NCBI GenBank assembly: GCA_005768725.1
Contig: VAFM01000002.1
Location: 186,001-250,000 of the forward strand
Length of the DNA stretch: 64,000 nucleotides
Direction: 5' to 3'
Origin: Blastochloris viridis
GTDB lineage: Bacteria; Pseudomonadota; Alphaproteobacteria; UBA2136; UBA6156
Shown: in pieces, positions 1 to 7,964 of the stretch
Layout of the letters: each line of letters begins with the position of its first letter
Position numbering within the stretch: the first letter of the stretch is position 1
Position numbers and translations under genes: made by a program
The notes under the pieces: model-generated
Database searches by the model: none
Seen by the model: only the letters and a program-made list of their open reading frames with translations
Told to the model about the DNA's origin: nothing

Positions 1-89
1 TGGGAGAAACGTAAGCAATGCAACGAATATGTTTAGTATAAACGTTAGAATCCTTCCTACAACCCCCTGCCCACACCTTCACCACAAAA

Positions 90-126
90 CACAAAAAAGA
101 GGCTGGTAGCATAAAGCTACCAGCCC
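90..126 (-). terminator. Rho-independent terminator
   Basis: A 10-bp perfect stem (101-110 with 116-125) has a 5-base loop. Read leftward it is followed by a T-rich run (89-100). It lies about 110 bp past the HNH gene and probably ends that transcript. The DNA from 127 to 236 shows no convincing gene. Confidence 0.75.
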
Positions 127-236
127 AGTTACCGTGGAGACATGTGCGTGCAAATCAATCCACCACGGGAATGTGTGTAGGTAAAACGGAAATGATCCGG
201 AGAGATTACGTTTACCCCCGGCAAAAGTTCCCTCGT

Positions 237-875
237 TTACGCCGCGCGTTCCAAAACCCGCCGCAAGGCCGGGGTCGGCACCACCTGTAAAAACGCATGC
301 CAGGTCTGCGGCAGGCTGGCTAAGCGCTCTTCTGTCAGCCACAGGTACAGCAAATCCGCGCCGCGCGGCACCCACGGCTTGTTCAGCAATTCCATTCCAA
401 AATCCTTTAGGTCTTTATCGCCTTTCAGATTATTGGCGTACTGGCTGGCCAGCACCGTGTTGTCCCACGTCAGCAGGCCGCCCCGGCTTTTCGGTACCAC
501 ATGGTCCATGGTCGCCAGCGTATGGGTCCCCGCGCCATGCAGTTTCAGTTCGCGCCCGGTGTACTGGCACAAACCTTTATCCCGCACATATAGGTTCCCG
601 ATATTACACGCCGGCACACCATACAGCCCGGCATCGGTCACATAATCCTTTACCGCCACCACACTGGGCAGGCGCATCTCCAGGCTCGGGCTATGGGCGT
701 AGGTCTCGCTCCATTCCACCACCACATAGCGCCCCAAACACAGGCCCTTGATAGTATCTTCAGCGTTTAAGGGCTCCAGCGGATAGGTAAACGGCGTATA
801 GTCCGCATTCAGCAGTAGCGTGCGGTGGCTATTAAAGACGTGCGCAGGAACATTCGCAAGGGAAGCGCCGGTCAT
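237..875 (-). CDS. HNH endonuclease family protein
   Basis: A protein of 212 residues with an HNH nuclease fold of the McrA-like type common in bacterial chromosomes. The N-terminal half carries the family signature LLNADYTPFTYPLEPLNAED and a conserved SPSLEMRLPSVV segment. The catalytic part has CQYTGR, then MDHVVPKSRGG, TWDN and NLKGDKD, which give the H, N and H/D positions. The ATG at 875 was chosen because GCAGG lies just upstream; a longer GTG start at 902 lacks a ribosome site. The gene is divergent from the permease at 983. The substrate is unknown. Such stand-alone HNH proteins are common and need not be mobile. Confidence 0.85.
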   Translation of the reverse strand: MTGASLANVPAHVFNSHRTLLLNADYTPFTYPLEPLNAEDTIKGLCLGRYVVVEWSETYAHSPSLEMRLPSVVAVKDYVTDAGLYGVPACNIGNLYVRDKGLCQYTGRELKLHGAGTHTLATMDHVVPKSRGGLLTWDNTVLASQYANNLKGDKDLKDFGMELLNKPWVPRGADLLYLWLTEERLASLPQTWHAFLQVVPTPALRRVLERAA

Positions 876-982
876 GTTACCTGCTTCCCGCATATTCAAC
901 ACCAGTACGGTAGTTGTTTCATACTGCTATTATGGGATGCGATGCCCTAGCCATCAACCCCCATCCCCGCTATGCTGCGCGC

Positions 983-1768
983 ATGAGTACATGGCGTGTG
1001 GCAGGTTTGATACTGGTTGGCATAACCCTGCTGGCGGCGCTGTTGGCCCCGTGGCTCACGCCGTTCGGCCCGAACGACCTTCACCTCTACGACGTCCTGC
1101 GCGAACCAGGCGCCACCTTCCTCCTGGGTACCGACGGCCTCGGCCGCGACGTTCTCACCCGCCTGCTTTACGGCGCCCGCACCAGCCTGTCGGTCGGCCT
1201 GGTCGCCGTGGGTCTCGCTACAGGCCTGGGCATCCTTATCGGCACCGCTGCCGGTATGGGCCCGCGCTGGCTGGATGCCGCCCTGATGCGCGCCACCGAT
1301 GTCATGCTCTGCTTCCCCACCATTTTCCTGATTCTCGCCGTCATCGCCTTCCTCACCCCCAGCTTAATGAACGTTATGGTCGTCATCGGCGCCACCGGCT
1401 GGATGGGCATCGCCCGCCTCGTCCGCGCCGAGGTCCTTAGCCTCCGCGGCCGCAGTTTTGTCGAAGCCGCCACACTCGCAGGCGCGTCCAACCGCCGCAA
1501 AGCCCTCAAACACATCCTCCCCAACGCCCTGCCACCGGTCATCACTAGCATGAGCCTCGGTCTCGCCGGCGCCATCCTGACAGAAGCAGGCCTCAGTTAC
1601 TTAGGCCTTGGCGTGCAGCCCCCCACCCCCAGCTGGGGCGCCATGCTCACCGAAGGTAAAGCCGTGATCGAAGCCGCCTGGTGGCTCATCACCTTCCCCG
1701 GCCTCGCCATCATCTTCGCGGTACTGGGCTTCACGCTGCTCGCCGAATCCGGTCCCAAAAAAGCCTAA
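983..1768 (+). CDS. ABC transporter permease, DppC/OppC type
   Basis: An inner-membrane permease of the dipeptide/oligopeptide/nickel family (261 residues). It has the DppC hallmarks: an N-terminal transmembrane helix, the FLLGTDGLGRDVLTRLLYGA block, and the EAA loop near EAATLAGASNRRKALKHILPN, followed by TEAGLSYLGLG and PSWGAML. About six transmembrane segments are visible. The ATG at 983 fits the family; upstream Met codons add an unlikely leader. The C-terminus ends LLAESGPKKA, where relatives continue with a conserved GDGLRDALDP-like tail, so the end is short or altered. No DppB partner, ATPase or binding protein is in the window, so partners must lie elsewhere or the gene is orphaned. 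Confidence 0.85.
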   Translation: MSTWRVAGLILVGITLLAALLAPWLTPFGPNDLHLYDVLREPGATFLLGTDGLGRDVLTRLLYGARTSLSVGLVAVGLATGLGILIGTAAGMGPRWLDAALMRATDVMLCFPTIFLILAVIAFLTPSLMNVMVVIGATGWMGIARLVRAEVLSLRGRSFVEAATLAGASNRRKALKHILPNALPPVITSMSLGLAGAILTEAGLSYLGLGVQPPTPSWGAMLTEGKAVIEAAWWLITFPGLAIIFAVLGFTLLAESGPKKA

Positions 1769-1781
1769 CCCCAACACCCAC

Positions 1782-1826
1782 TTGCATTGCAGAGGTCCTG
1801 CACCTATATCTGGACGTGCAGTACCT
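1782..1826 (+). promoter_or_regulatory. Promoter with overlapping inverted repeat
   Basis: TTGCAT (1782-1787) and TATATC (1805-1810) are 17 bp apart and face the small genes at 1887. An 11-bp inverted repeat with one mismatch (AGGTCCTGCAC at 1793-1803, GTGCAGTACCT at 1816-1826) flanks the -10 region, with 12 bp between the arms. This is the layout of an operator for a dimeric repressor. No poly-T run follows the second arm, which argues against a terminator. Confidence 0.4.
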
Positions 1827-1886
1827 ATAAAAAGCATTTTACAAAACAGGGAGAGCCCTTAAACCCTTTAACTAAGGACTCTCACA

Positions 1887-2066
1887 ATGGAACATATGAC
1901 CATCAAGCAGCTCGAGTCGGAACTCGCCCGTGCCATCACTGCCCTTCAGGCGTTGAACACGAAAGAGAACCAGGACCTCGTTTCGGCCTATATCGACGAG
2001 ATCAAAACCGAGATCAACAGAAAGACCGAGCTCGCGCCTCACGGAGGCAATGCTCATGCAGCATGA
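1887..2066 (+). CDS. Small hypothetical protein (59 aa)
   Basis: An unrecognised 59-residue protein, charged and mostly helical. MTIKQLESELARAITALQ and the DEIKTEINRK stretch suggest a short coiled coil. The start is ATG at 1887, preceded by the purine-rich ACTAAGGACTC. Its stop overlaps the next small gene by 11 bases, so the two are probably co-translated. A strong terminator follows the pair. Own promoter, own terminator and coupling support a real transcription unit, but no function can be assigned. Confidence 0.55.
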   Translation: MEHMTIKQLESELARAITALQALNTKENQDLVSAYIDEIKTEINRKTELAPHGGNAHAA

Positions 2067-2157
2067 ACCCGCGAACGACAACCATGATTTCATGGAATTT
2101 GCGACACTGATCGCTTACCTGCGCCGCGAAAAGCGCAGAACGAAACCGGCGACATGA
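2056..2157 (+). CDS. Small hypothetical protein (33 aa)
   Basis: A 33-residue basic peptide with the pattern EPANDNHDF, then MEFATLIAYLRREKRR, then a Lys/Arg/Thr tail. It starts inside the end of the 59-aa gene. GGAGG (2043-2047) sits 8 bases before the ATG, a strong ribosome site that argues it is translated. A rho-independent terminator begins 15 bp after the stop. Function unknown. Short proteins with an AND-rich start and an LIAYLR-like helix are familiar in alphaproteobacteria, but I cannot name a family. Confidence 0.5.
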   Translation: MQHEPANDNHDFMEFATLIAYLRREKRRTKPAT

Positions 2158-2171
2158 CGTCGCCACCGATC

Positions 2172-2206
2172 GCCCCCGACCATGATGGTCCGGGGCGTTT
2201 CGTTTG
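2172..2206 (+). terminator. Rho-independent terminator
   Basis: GCCCC-GACC pairs with GGTC-GGGGC around the loop ATGAT, with one C/C mismatch. A T-rich stretch (GTTTCGTTTGTT) follows. It ends the small two-gene unit and abuts the end of the convergent ABC exporter gene. Confidence 0.7.
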
Positions 2207-3991
2207 TTAAGCTAACTGCAACTGCGCCAGCGCCTTGTACAGCGGGCTCGTCTTCATCAGTTCGGCATGGCTGCCGCGCGCCACAACCCGCCCCTTATCC
2301 ATCACGAAAATCACATCGGCATTCTTCACGGTAGAAAGCCGGTGCGCGATCGTCACCACGGTGCGCCCCTTGCCCACACTCGCCAATGCGTTCTGAATCG
2401 CCGCCTCGCTCTCGCTATCCAGGTGCGCGGTGGCTTCGTCCAACAGCAATATCGGCGCATCGGCCAGCACGGCCCGGGCAATCGCCAAACGCTGACGCTG
2501 CCCGCCACTCAACTGCACACCCTTCTCGCCCACCGGAGTATTCAGCCCTTTCGGTAAGGCTTTCACAAACCCGTCGGCATGCGCAGCCTTCAACGCTGCC
2601 CATACTTCGTCATCGGTCGCCTCCGACCTTGCAAACCGCACGTTAAACGCCACCGTACCCGAAAATAACGGGCTTTCCTGCGCCACCAACGCAAACTGAC
2701 TGCGCAGGTCATTCAAAGCAATTTCACGCACGTCTACGCCGTCCAACGCCACCGTGCCATCAGCCACATCATCCAGCCGTAAAAACACCCGGAACAGCGT
2801 CGATTTCCCTGCCCCGCTCGGCCCCACAACCGCGACGTTCTGCCCCGCCTGAATCACCATATCCAAAGCATCCAGCGCGGCCGTTTCATGCCGTGCCGGG
2901 TACACATAGCGCACGCCTTTAAGCGAAATTCCGCGCCCGCCCTTCGCCACCGGCAGCGCCTTGGCCTTCTTCGGTTCAGCAATCTCAGCCTTGCTGTCTA
3001 AAATCCCTATGATCCGTTCAGTCGCCCCCAGCGTTCCCTGCCAGGCGGGCCAGAAGTTCCCGATATTGCTCGCAGCATCCGCCGCAAAACCTAAGTACAG
3101 CAAAAACGCCATCATATCGCCCAGGCTCATGGTACCCGCAATTACGCGCACGCCGCCCAGCCACACCACGGCAATCAGCGCCGAAAAACCTATCACCACA
3201 TTCACCGCCACAAAGCCCGAACTCACGATCGAACGCTTATCGCCCAGCCGTGTAATCTCGCGCGTTTTGCCTTCAAACGTCCCCATCAAACGTGGCTGCT
3301 GGCCATAGGCCATCACGGTACGGATATTCGTCACCGTCTCCTCAATCTCACCGGCATAGGCCGCCAGATTATCCTGCTGTGCCCGCGCTAACTTGCGGAT
3401 GCGCTGCCCCAGCACCTTGCCCATAATGCCGATCGGCGCACACGCCGCCACCAGAATCGCGGTCAGACTTGGGCTGGTATAAAGCAGCGCCAAAAGCGTA
3501 CCGATGCCTAAAAAGATCCCGCGCACCAGCTGCGGCGCCGAGAATCCCAGAAACTCACGCAATGCATAGGTATCCGCCGTCATGCGGCTCACAATCTCGC
3601 CGGAGCTCCGGCTCTCAAAAAAGCGCACATCTAAATGCAGCAAACGCGCCGTTAAACGGTTGCGCAAATCGGCCAGAATCCGGTTCCCGGCAAACGCAAT
3701 GAGCCACGTCCGCGCGAACAGGCTCACCACCATGACCACCACGGTGCCGAACATCATGCCCGCCAGTTTCGCAAGCTGGGCCGTATCACCGGTCTGCAGC
3801 GCCGTGTCGAACATATGCTTCAGGTACTGCGGCAATGCCAGCATGGCGGCAGCACTCACTATCAGCATCAGGCTACCGCCCAGCAGTCGCCATGTGTACG
3901 GAGAAACCAACTCCCACAAAAACTGCTGGGTACGCGCCTGAGTCACTTTATCAGCCTGTTTCTTGGCTTTTTTCTCTACATTCCGAACCAT
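2207..3991 (-). CDS. ABC transporter, fused membrane and ATPase domains (MsbA-like exporter)
   Basis: A half-size ABC exporter of 594 residues that works as a dimer in the inner membrane. The N-terminal half (about residues 25-325) has six hydrophobic segments of the type I exporter fold. The ATPase domain (about 345-590) has Walker A GPSGAGKST, signature LSGGQRQRLAIARA, Walker B ILLLDEATAHLD and an H-loop in VTIAHRLSTV. The start is ATG at 3991 with AAGG 5 bases upstream. The N-terminus is lysine-rich and cytoplasmic. It belongs to the broad lipid/drug exporter group that includes MsbA and BmrA. The substrate cannot be read from sequence, and no lipid A genes are adjacent. Confidence 0.9.
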   Translation of the reverse strand: MVRNVEKKAKKQADKVTQARTQQFLWELVSPYTWRLLGGSLMLIVSAAAMLALPQYLKHMFDTALQTGDTAQLAKLAGMMFGTVVVMVVSLFARTWLIAFAGNRILADLRNRLTARLLHLDVRFFESRSSGEIVSRMTADTYALREFLGFSAPQLVRGIFLGIGTLLALLYTSPSLTAILVAACAPIGIMGKVLGQRIRKLARAQQDNLAAYAGEIEETVTNIRTVMAYGQQPRLMGTFEGKTREITRLGDKRSIVSSGFVAVNVVIGFSALIAVVWLGGVRVIAGTMSLGDMMAFLLYLGFAADAASNIGNFWPAWQGTLGATERIIGILDSKAEIAEPKKAKALPVAKGGRGISLKGVRYVYPARHETAALDALDMVIQAGQNVAVVGPSGAGKSTLFRVFLRLDDVADGTVALDGVDVREIALNDLRSQFALVAQESPLFSGTVAFNVRFARSEATDDEVWAALKAAHADGFVKALPKGLNTPVGEKGVQLSGGQRQRLAIARAVLADAPILLLDEATAHLDSESEAAIQNALASVGKGRTVVTIAHRLSTVKNADVIFVMDKGRVVARGSHAELMKTSPLYKALAQLQLA

Positions 3992-4044
3992 GACAACCTT
4001 CTACGCCTCCAACCGGTGTCCAGCAACCCACTTGCGTCAAACGG

Positions 4045-4071
4045 CCATAAAAAAAGGGCCGCAGCCCTTTT
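4045..4071 (-). terminator. Rho-independent terminator after pyrH
   Basis: Read leftward, AAGGGC-TGCG-GCCCTT is followed by a run of seven T. It starts directly after the pyrH stop and ends the tsf-pyrH region. Confidence 0.85.
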
Positions 4072-4073
4072 CT

Positions 4074-4775
4074 TTACTCATGAACGATAGTGCATTTAGC
4101 CTTACCATTTAAAGCATTCACAACATCACCCACCTTGCACACCATCAGCGGCATATGGTTTTCGCGGCAAAGGGCAATCGCGGCACCATCCATCACTTTC
4201 AGGTCGTCCACCAGCACGTCTTTGTAACTGATGTCGGCAATATGCTTGGCATCGGCATGTTTCGCCGGGTCTGCCGTATAAATCCCATCAACCTTGGTGG
4301 CCTTCACATAAATTTCCGCCCCGATCTCAATCGCGCGCAAAGCACCGGCCGTATCGCTGCTGAAGAACGGGTTACCAATACCGGCCGCAAACAATACCAC
4401 GCGGCCCTTTTCCATGTGGCGCATGGCCCGACGACGGATATACGGCTCAGCTACGGTATCAATCGCCAGCGCGCTCATCACACGGGTTTGCACGCCCTGA
4501 CCTTCCAGCACGCTTTGCAGCGCAAGGGCGTTGATCACAATGGCCAGCATCCCCATTTGGTGGGCTTGGGCGGCAACAATACCGGCCGCTGCCGCTTCAT
4601 TACCACGGACGATATTCCCGCCCCCGATAACCACACCAACCTCAATACCCATCTCAACAAGAGATTTAATCTCACCGGCAATGTCTTCTACAGCGTGAAC
4701 GTCAAACACCTTTTCGTGCTGGTCACCGGCAAAACGTTCACCGCTTACCTTCACAACAATACGTTTGTAATCCAT
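4074..4775 (-). CDS. pyrH: UMP kinase
   Basis: Phosphorylates UMP to UDP in pyrimidine nucleotide synthesis, as a cytoplasmic hexamer. The 233-residue length is normal. Amino-acid-kinase motifs are present: VVKVSGE near the N-terminus, GVVIGGGNIVRG for phosphate binding, VMSALAIDTVAEPYIRRRAMRHMEKGRVV, AGIGNPFFSSDTAG and YVKATKVDGIYTADP. The start is ATG at 4775, immediately after the stop of the nucleotidyltransferase gene, with AGGGAGA upstream. pyrH commonly follows tsf, as here, but two other genes have been placed between them. Confidence 0.97.
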   Translation of the reverse strand: MDYKRIVVKVSGERFAGDQHEKVFDVHAVEDIAGEIKSLVEMGIEVGVVIGGGNIVRGNEAAAAGIVAAQAHQMGMLAIVINALALQSVLEGQGVQTRVMSALAIDTVAEPYIRRRAMRHMEKGRVVLFAAGIGNPFFSSDTAGALRAIEIGAEIYVKATKVDGIYTADPAKHADAKHIADISYKDVLVDDLKVMDGAAIALCRENHMPLMVCKVGDVVNALNGKAKCTIVHE

Positions 4776-5351
4776 TTACTTATCTCCCTGCAAGTGATCC
4801 ATCCAGATATGCTCACCATACACGGTCTGCAACGCAAGCGCCAACCACTTACGCTCAAACTCCGACAAAAACGGCAGCACAGCCTTAAAATCCTTCGCGT
4901 CTTTTTCCCGAATACCTTGGCTCTTGATAAGCAATGCAATGGCAGGGTTCAAAAACGGCAAACGCTCCACACCGGCCACAAAGGCTTCTTCCACCGGCAT
5001 TTTTACGCGGGCATCGCCGTCGTACACCCAGTCTTCGCCTTTGGTATTCATCAGCAGAATTTCATAAAACGCCTCACCATCGCGTACATGCAGGGTCGTG
5101 ACAGAAGCCTCAGGAATTTCATCCTCCCCCAGTTCCACTTCACGGTCACCGACCATCTTGTACCACAACGCTTCCGGCCATACTTCGCGCCATTCCGGCA
5201 GGTCTTCACGCAGCACGTAAATATCTACGTCATGGTGGTCGCGGGTTACCTGGCCGATGGTCCCGTCAATCGCCCAACCGCCACCAAAACCCCATACGGC
5301 AAACACATCTTCCAGCGGTTTGGCGATAGCCTTTAATTCTGCAAAACTCAT
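4776..5351 (-). CDS. Nucleotidyltransferase-fold protein, aminoglycoside adenylyltransferase-like
   Basis: A 191-residue cytoplasmic protein of the minimal nucleotidyltransferase superfamily. The segment FGGGWAIDGTIGQVTRDHHD followed by VDIYV matches the GGWAID...R.H.D(I/V)D active site of ANT(2'')-type adenylyltransferases, including the paired acidic residues. The remainder (ALWYKMVGDREVEL, the FLNPAIALLIKSQGIREKDAKDF region) also fits that family's domain. The start is ATG at 5351, sharing one base with the csaA stop (TAATG), so the genes are coupled. It sits directly before pyrH, which suggests housekeeping or a small-molecule target rather than acquired resistance. The substrate is unknown. 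Confidence 0.75.
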   Translation of the reverse strand: MSFAELKAIAKPLEDVFAVWGFGGGWAIDGTIGQVTRDHHDVDIYVLREDLPEWREVWPEALWYKMVGDREVELGEDEIPEASVTTLHVRDGEAFYEILLMNTKGEDWVYDGDARVKMPVEEAFVAGVERLPFLNPAIALLIKSQGIREKDAKDFKAVLPFLSEFERKWLALALQTVYGEHIWMDHLQGDK

Positions 5352-5707
5352 TAACTCATTCTCCCGCCTGTTGGTACGTCCCTGTCTACCTGAAGCAAAC
5401 ACACGGCGCCGTCAACGTCATGCACGCCCAAAATCAGAAACTCACTCATAAACGGGCCTATCTGGCGGGCAGGCGCGTTCACCCAGCCCAGCACTTTACG
5501 GCCGATAAGCCCCTCCGGCGTGTAATGCACGGTCACCTGCGCCGAAGTCTTCTTCACCCCGTACGCCTCACCAAAATCCACCCAGATCTGGTACGCCGGC
5601 TTCCGTGCCTCCGGAAAAGGCTTGGCATCGACCACAACCCCCACGCGCACATCCACACCAAAAAACTGGTCCGGCGTAATTTCCGCCATCTTCGGCTCAA
5701 GCTTCAT
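5351..5707 (-). CDS. csaA: CsaA-like tRNA-binding domain protein
   Basis: A 118-residue protein built of the single OB-fold domain also found at the C-terminus of methionyl-tRNA synthetase. CsaA relatives form dimers and show tRNA-binding or chaperone-like activity. Visible family motifs are FFGVDVRVGVVVDAKPFPEA, RKPAYQIWVDFG, GLIGRKVLGWVNAPARQIG and SEFLILGV. The start is ATG at 5707 with GAAGGAGAGG about 9 bases upstream; an internal ATG at 5689 is possible. It follows tsf after a terminator and is coupled to the next gene through a one-base overlap. Confidence 0.88.
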   Translation of the reverse strand: MKLEPKMAEITPDQFFGVDVRVGVVVDAKPFPEARKPAYQIWVDFGEAYGVKKTSAQVTVHYTPEGLIGRKVLGWVNAPARQIGPFMSEFLILGVHDVDGAVCLLQVDRDVPTGGRMS

Positions 5708-5742
5708 GAAAAAACCTCTCCTTCTTAACGCCAGCATCCTAC

Positions 5743-5774
5743 ACACAAAAAGAAAACCCCCGAAGGGGTTTTCT
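5743..5774 (-). terminator. Rho-independent terminator after tsf
   Basis: Leftward reading gives AAAACCCC-TTCG-GGGGTTTT followed by a T-rich run. It lies between the tsf stop and the csaA ribosome site, so tsf can be transcribed alone and csaA onward may depend on read-through or on a promoter in the short gap. Confidence 0.85.
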
Positions 5775-5788
5775 CATCGAAGGCTCGA

Positions 5789-6682
5789 TTAAGCAGCGCC
5801 CTGTACAGTACGCATAACTTCTTCAGCGAAGTTAGATTCTTCCTTCTCAACACCTTCACCGAGGCCGAAGCGGACAAAACCGGAAACCTTGGCACCAGCC
5901 TTGGCATCGGCAACAACCTTACCAACCTTGCGGTCCGGATCCATCACGAAAGCTTGCTCAACCAGGCAGGATTCTTCCAGGTACTTGCTGACGCGACCTT
6001 CAACGATCTTCTCAACAACAGCCGCCGGCTTGCCGCTTTCGGCAGCTTGGGCTTCAAAGATGGCCTTTTCGCGGGCCAGCAGGTCTTGGTCAATGCTGTC
6101 GCGGTCAAGGGCAGCCGGGTTGCTGGCAGCAACGTGCATGGCAACCTGACGGGCAACTTCACCCACATCGCCGCCAGATACGGCAACCAGAGCACCGATC
6201 TTACCACCCATGTGGATGTAGGCACCGACGTTACCGTCTGCGCTTTCCAGCTTGGCAGCGCGACGCAGCTGCATATTTTCGCCAACGGTAGCGATCAGGT
6301 CGGTCAGAGCTTCGCCAACGGTCTTACCACCTTCAAACGGCAGAGCCTTGATGGCTTCCGCGTCACCAGCACCGGCGGCCAGAGCAATGTCGGCAACCTT
6401 CTTCACGAAGCCGGAGAAGCTGTCGTTACGGGCCGCAAAGTCGGTTTCGGAGTTGATTTCCACCATAACGCCGGTCTTGCCGTTGGACACAGCCCAGACG
6501 ATACCTTCGGCAGCAGCACGGCCGCTCTTCTTGGCAGCCTTGGAGATACCCTTTTCACGCAGCCAGTCCATGGCGGCTTCAATGTTACCGTCGGTGGCTT
6601 CCAGAGCCTTCTTCACGTCGGCCAGGCCAGCGGCGCTGCGGTCGCGGAGGTCTTTGATCATTTGCGGAGTAATGGTGGTCAT
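5789..6682 (-). CDS. tsf: Elongation factor Ts
   Basis: The nucleotide exchange factor for EF-Tu. The 297-residue length is standard. The N-terminal UBA-like part reads MIKDLRDRSAAGLADVKKAL and DWLREKGISKAAKKSGRAAAEG. The core has the EF-Tu contact motif NSETDFAARND (TDFV in many relatives), then AAGAGDAEA and the HVAASNP segment, with a normal C-terminal coiled-coil region. The start is ATG at 6682 with AAAGGGA upstream. In most proteobacteria rpsB precedes tsf. Here the upstream gene is prs, with a 184-bp gap and no rpsB. Confidence 0.97.
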   Translation of the reverse strand: MTTITPQMIKDLRDRSAAGLADVKKALEATDGNIEAAMDWLREKGISKAAKKSGRAAAEGIVWAVSNGKTGVMVEINSETDFAARNDSFSGFVKKVADIALAAGAGDAEAIKALPFEGGKTVGEALTDLIATVGENMQLRRAAKLESADGNVGAYIHMGGKIGALVAVSGGDVGEVARQVAMHVAASNPAALDRDSIDQDLLAREKAIFEAQAAESGKPAAVVEKIVEGRVSKYLEESCLVEQAFVMDPDRKVGKVVADAKAGAKVSGFVRFGLGEGVEKEESNFAEEVMRTVQGAA

Positions 6683-6719
6683 CGCGCTATCCCTTTATTT
6701 GAATACTTTGAACGCCCGC

Positions 6720-6747
6720 ACCATACCCAAATTCCCCCAGAAATCAA
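6720..6747 (-). promoter_or_regulatory. Possible tsf promoter
   Basis: Leftward reading gives TTGATT (6742-6747), a 16-bp spacer and TATGGT (6720-6725), about 40 bp before the tsf start. It is the best match in the 184-bp tsf/prs gap. No prs terminator stem is obvious there. Confidence 0.3.
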
Positions 6748-6866
6748 CAAAATTCAACAAACCGAGGCAGGCCGCCACATTCCCTAAGCCCTCCTAGCGC
6801 AAAACATACACCGCCCCTGTACACGAGATTCCCTAAAGAGCGTCCGGAAGTCGTTTGAGTCCGCGC

Positions 6867-7895
6867 CTATCCATAGATTTCCTCAAGAGAATCCCCAAGC
6901 GAGACCCGCTTAATCACCTTCACCAGCAGCGGCGCCACACTGACGATCTTCACGCCACGCAGGCTCTTGATGTCCTCACTCACCGGCACAGTATCGGTCA
7001 GCCACAGGTTCTGCAAACCGGCACCGGCCACCACACGCAGCGCATCGCCGTTGAACAATCCGTGCGTCACCACCATGCTGATACTGCTCGCTCCCGCACT
7101 GCGCAAGGCATTCACAGCCGCCAGCAGGCTTCCGGCAGTATCGATCATGTCGTCCACAATCAGGCAATGACAGCCCTGCACATGGCCCACTACAGCCTCT
7201 GCCCCCAGGTTCTGCTTCGCCTTGCGCTTGTCGACAACCGCCACGGGGTAGTCATCAGGCTGTTCATCGCCGTCGGCATCCAGCCGACGCATGAAATGCC
7301 GCACGCGGTCCAGCCCGCTGGCATCGGGCGCCACTAAACAGATATCATCGCCCAGCAAGGCACGCTGTACTACAGGCGCCAGAATATCCGCCCCGGGCAG
7401 GTTATCGCAGGGTATCTCGTAAAAACCCTGAACCTGACCACTGTGCAGATCGAGGGTAATAATTCGGTCAGCCCCGGCGGTTTCCAGCATACGTGCCACC
7501 ACTTTGGCCGAGATCGGGCTACGCAGCCGCGCCTTACGGTCCTGACGGCTATAGGCCAGATACGGCACCACGATGTTAATCTCCGCCGCACTGGCACGCC
7601 GACACGCATCGATCAGCAGCATCAGCTCCATCAGGTGCTCCTGTGGCGATTGCAGGCTCTGAACGATAAAGACATTGCGCCGACGCACGCTAGCACCCAG
7701 TTCAATACCAATTTCCCCATCGGCAAACCGCTCTACGCTCACAGGATGAAGGTAACCACCAAGGCCCCACGCAATTTCCTCGCCCAGCTTCTGGCTGGCG
7801 GTTCCGGCAAGAATCACCGGCAAGTCGCGCCGCAGCAGGCTGCTCGCCACAATATCGGCTTCATCACCGTTAAAATCGATTTTCGCGCCGCTCAT
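6867..7895 (-). CDS. prs: Ribose-phosphate pyrophosphokinase
   Basis: Makes PRPP from ribose 5-phosphate and ATP for nucleotide, histidine and tryptophan synthesis. The protein has 342 residues, slightly longer than the usual 315. Family motifs are RFADGEIGIELGASVRRRNV, IVVPYLAYSRQDRKAR (ATP-binding loop), ITLDLHSGQVQGFY and the PRPP loop LIVDDMIDTAGSL. The start is ATG at 7895 with AAGGA 7 bases upstream; the extra N-terminal residues MSGAKIDFNGDEADI are family-atypical. The insertion LDADGDEQPDDYP, where most relatives are shorter, accounts for part of the length. Class I enzyme by sequence. Confidence 0.95.
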   Translation of the reverse strand: MSGAKIDFNGDEADIVASSLLRRDLPVILAGTASQKLGEEIAWGLGGYLHPVSVERFADGEIGIELGASVRRRNVFIVQSLQSPQEHLMELMLLIDACRRASAAEINIVVPYLAYSRQDRKARLRSPISAKVVARMLETAGADRIITLDLHSGQVQGFYEIPCDNLPGADILAPVVQRALLGDDICLVAPDASGLDRVRHFMRRLDADGDEQPDDYPVAVVDKRKAKQNLGAEAVVGHVQGCHCLIVDDMIDTAGSLLAAVNALRSAGASSISMVVTHGLFNGDALRVVAGAGLQNLWLTDTVPVSEDIKSLRGVKIVSVAPLLVKVIKRVSLGDSLEEIYG

Positions 7896-7964
7896 CGCAA
7901 AGTCCTTTTTCTTGACCCCAGAGTAGCGCAATCGAAAATAAAAAAAAGAGCAAATGCCCTTAAA

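Noticed and set aside
1787..2110. A 107-residue frame across the small-gene region
   Set aside because: It runs through the promoter and inverted repeat; the 59-aa and 33-aa frames have proper ribosome sites and coupling.
4155..5336. A 393-residue rightward open frame
   Set aside because: It is the antisense shadow of pyrH and the nucleotidyltransferase gene, both of which have clear motifs and ribosome sites.
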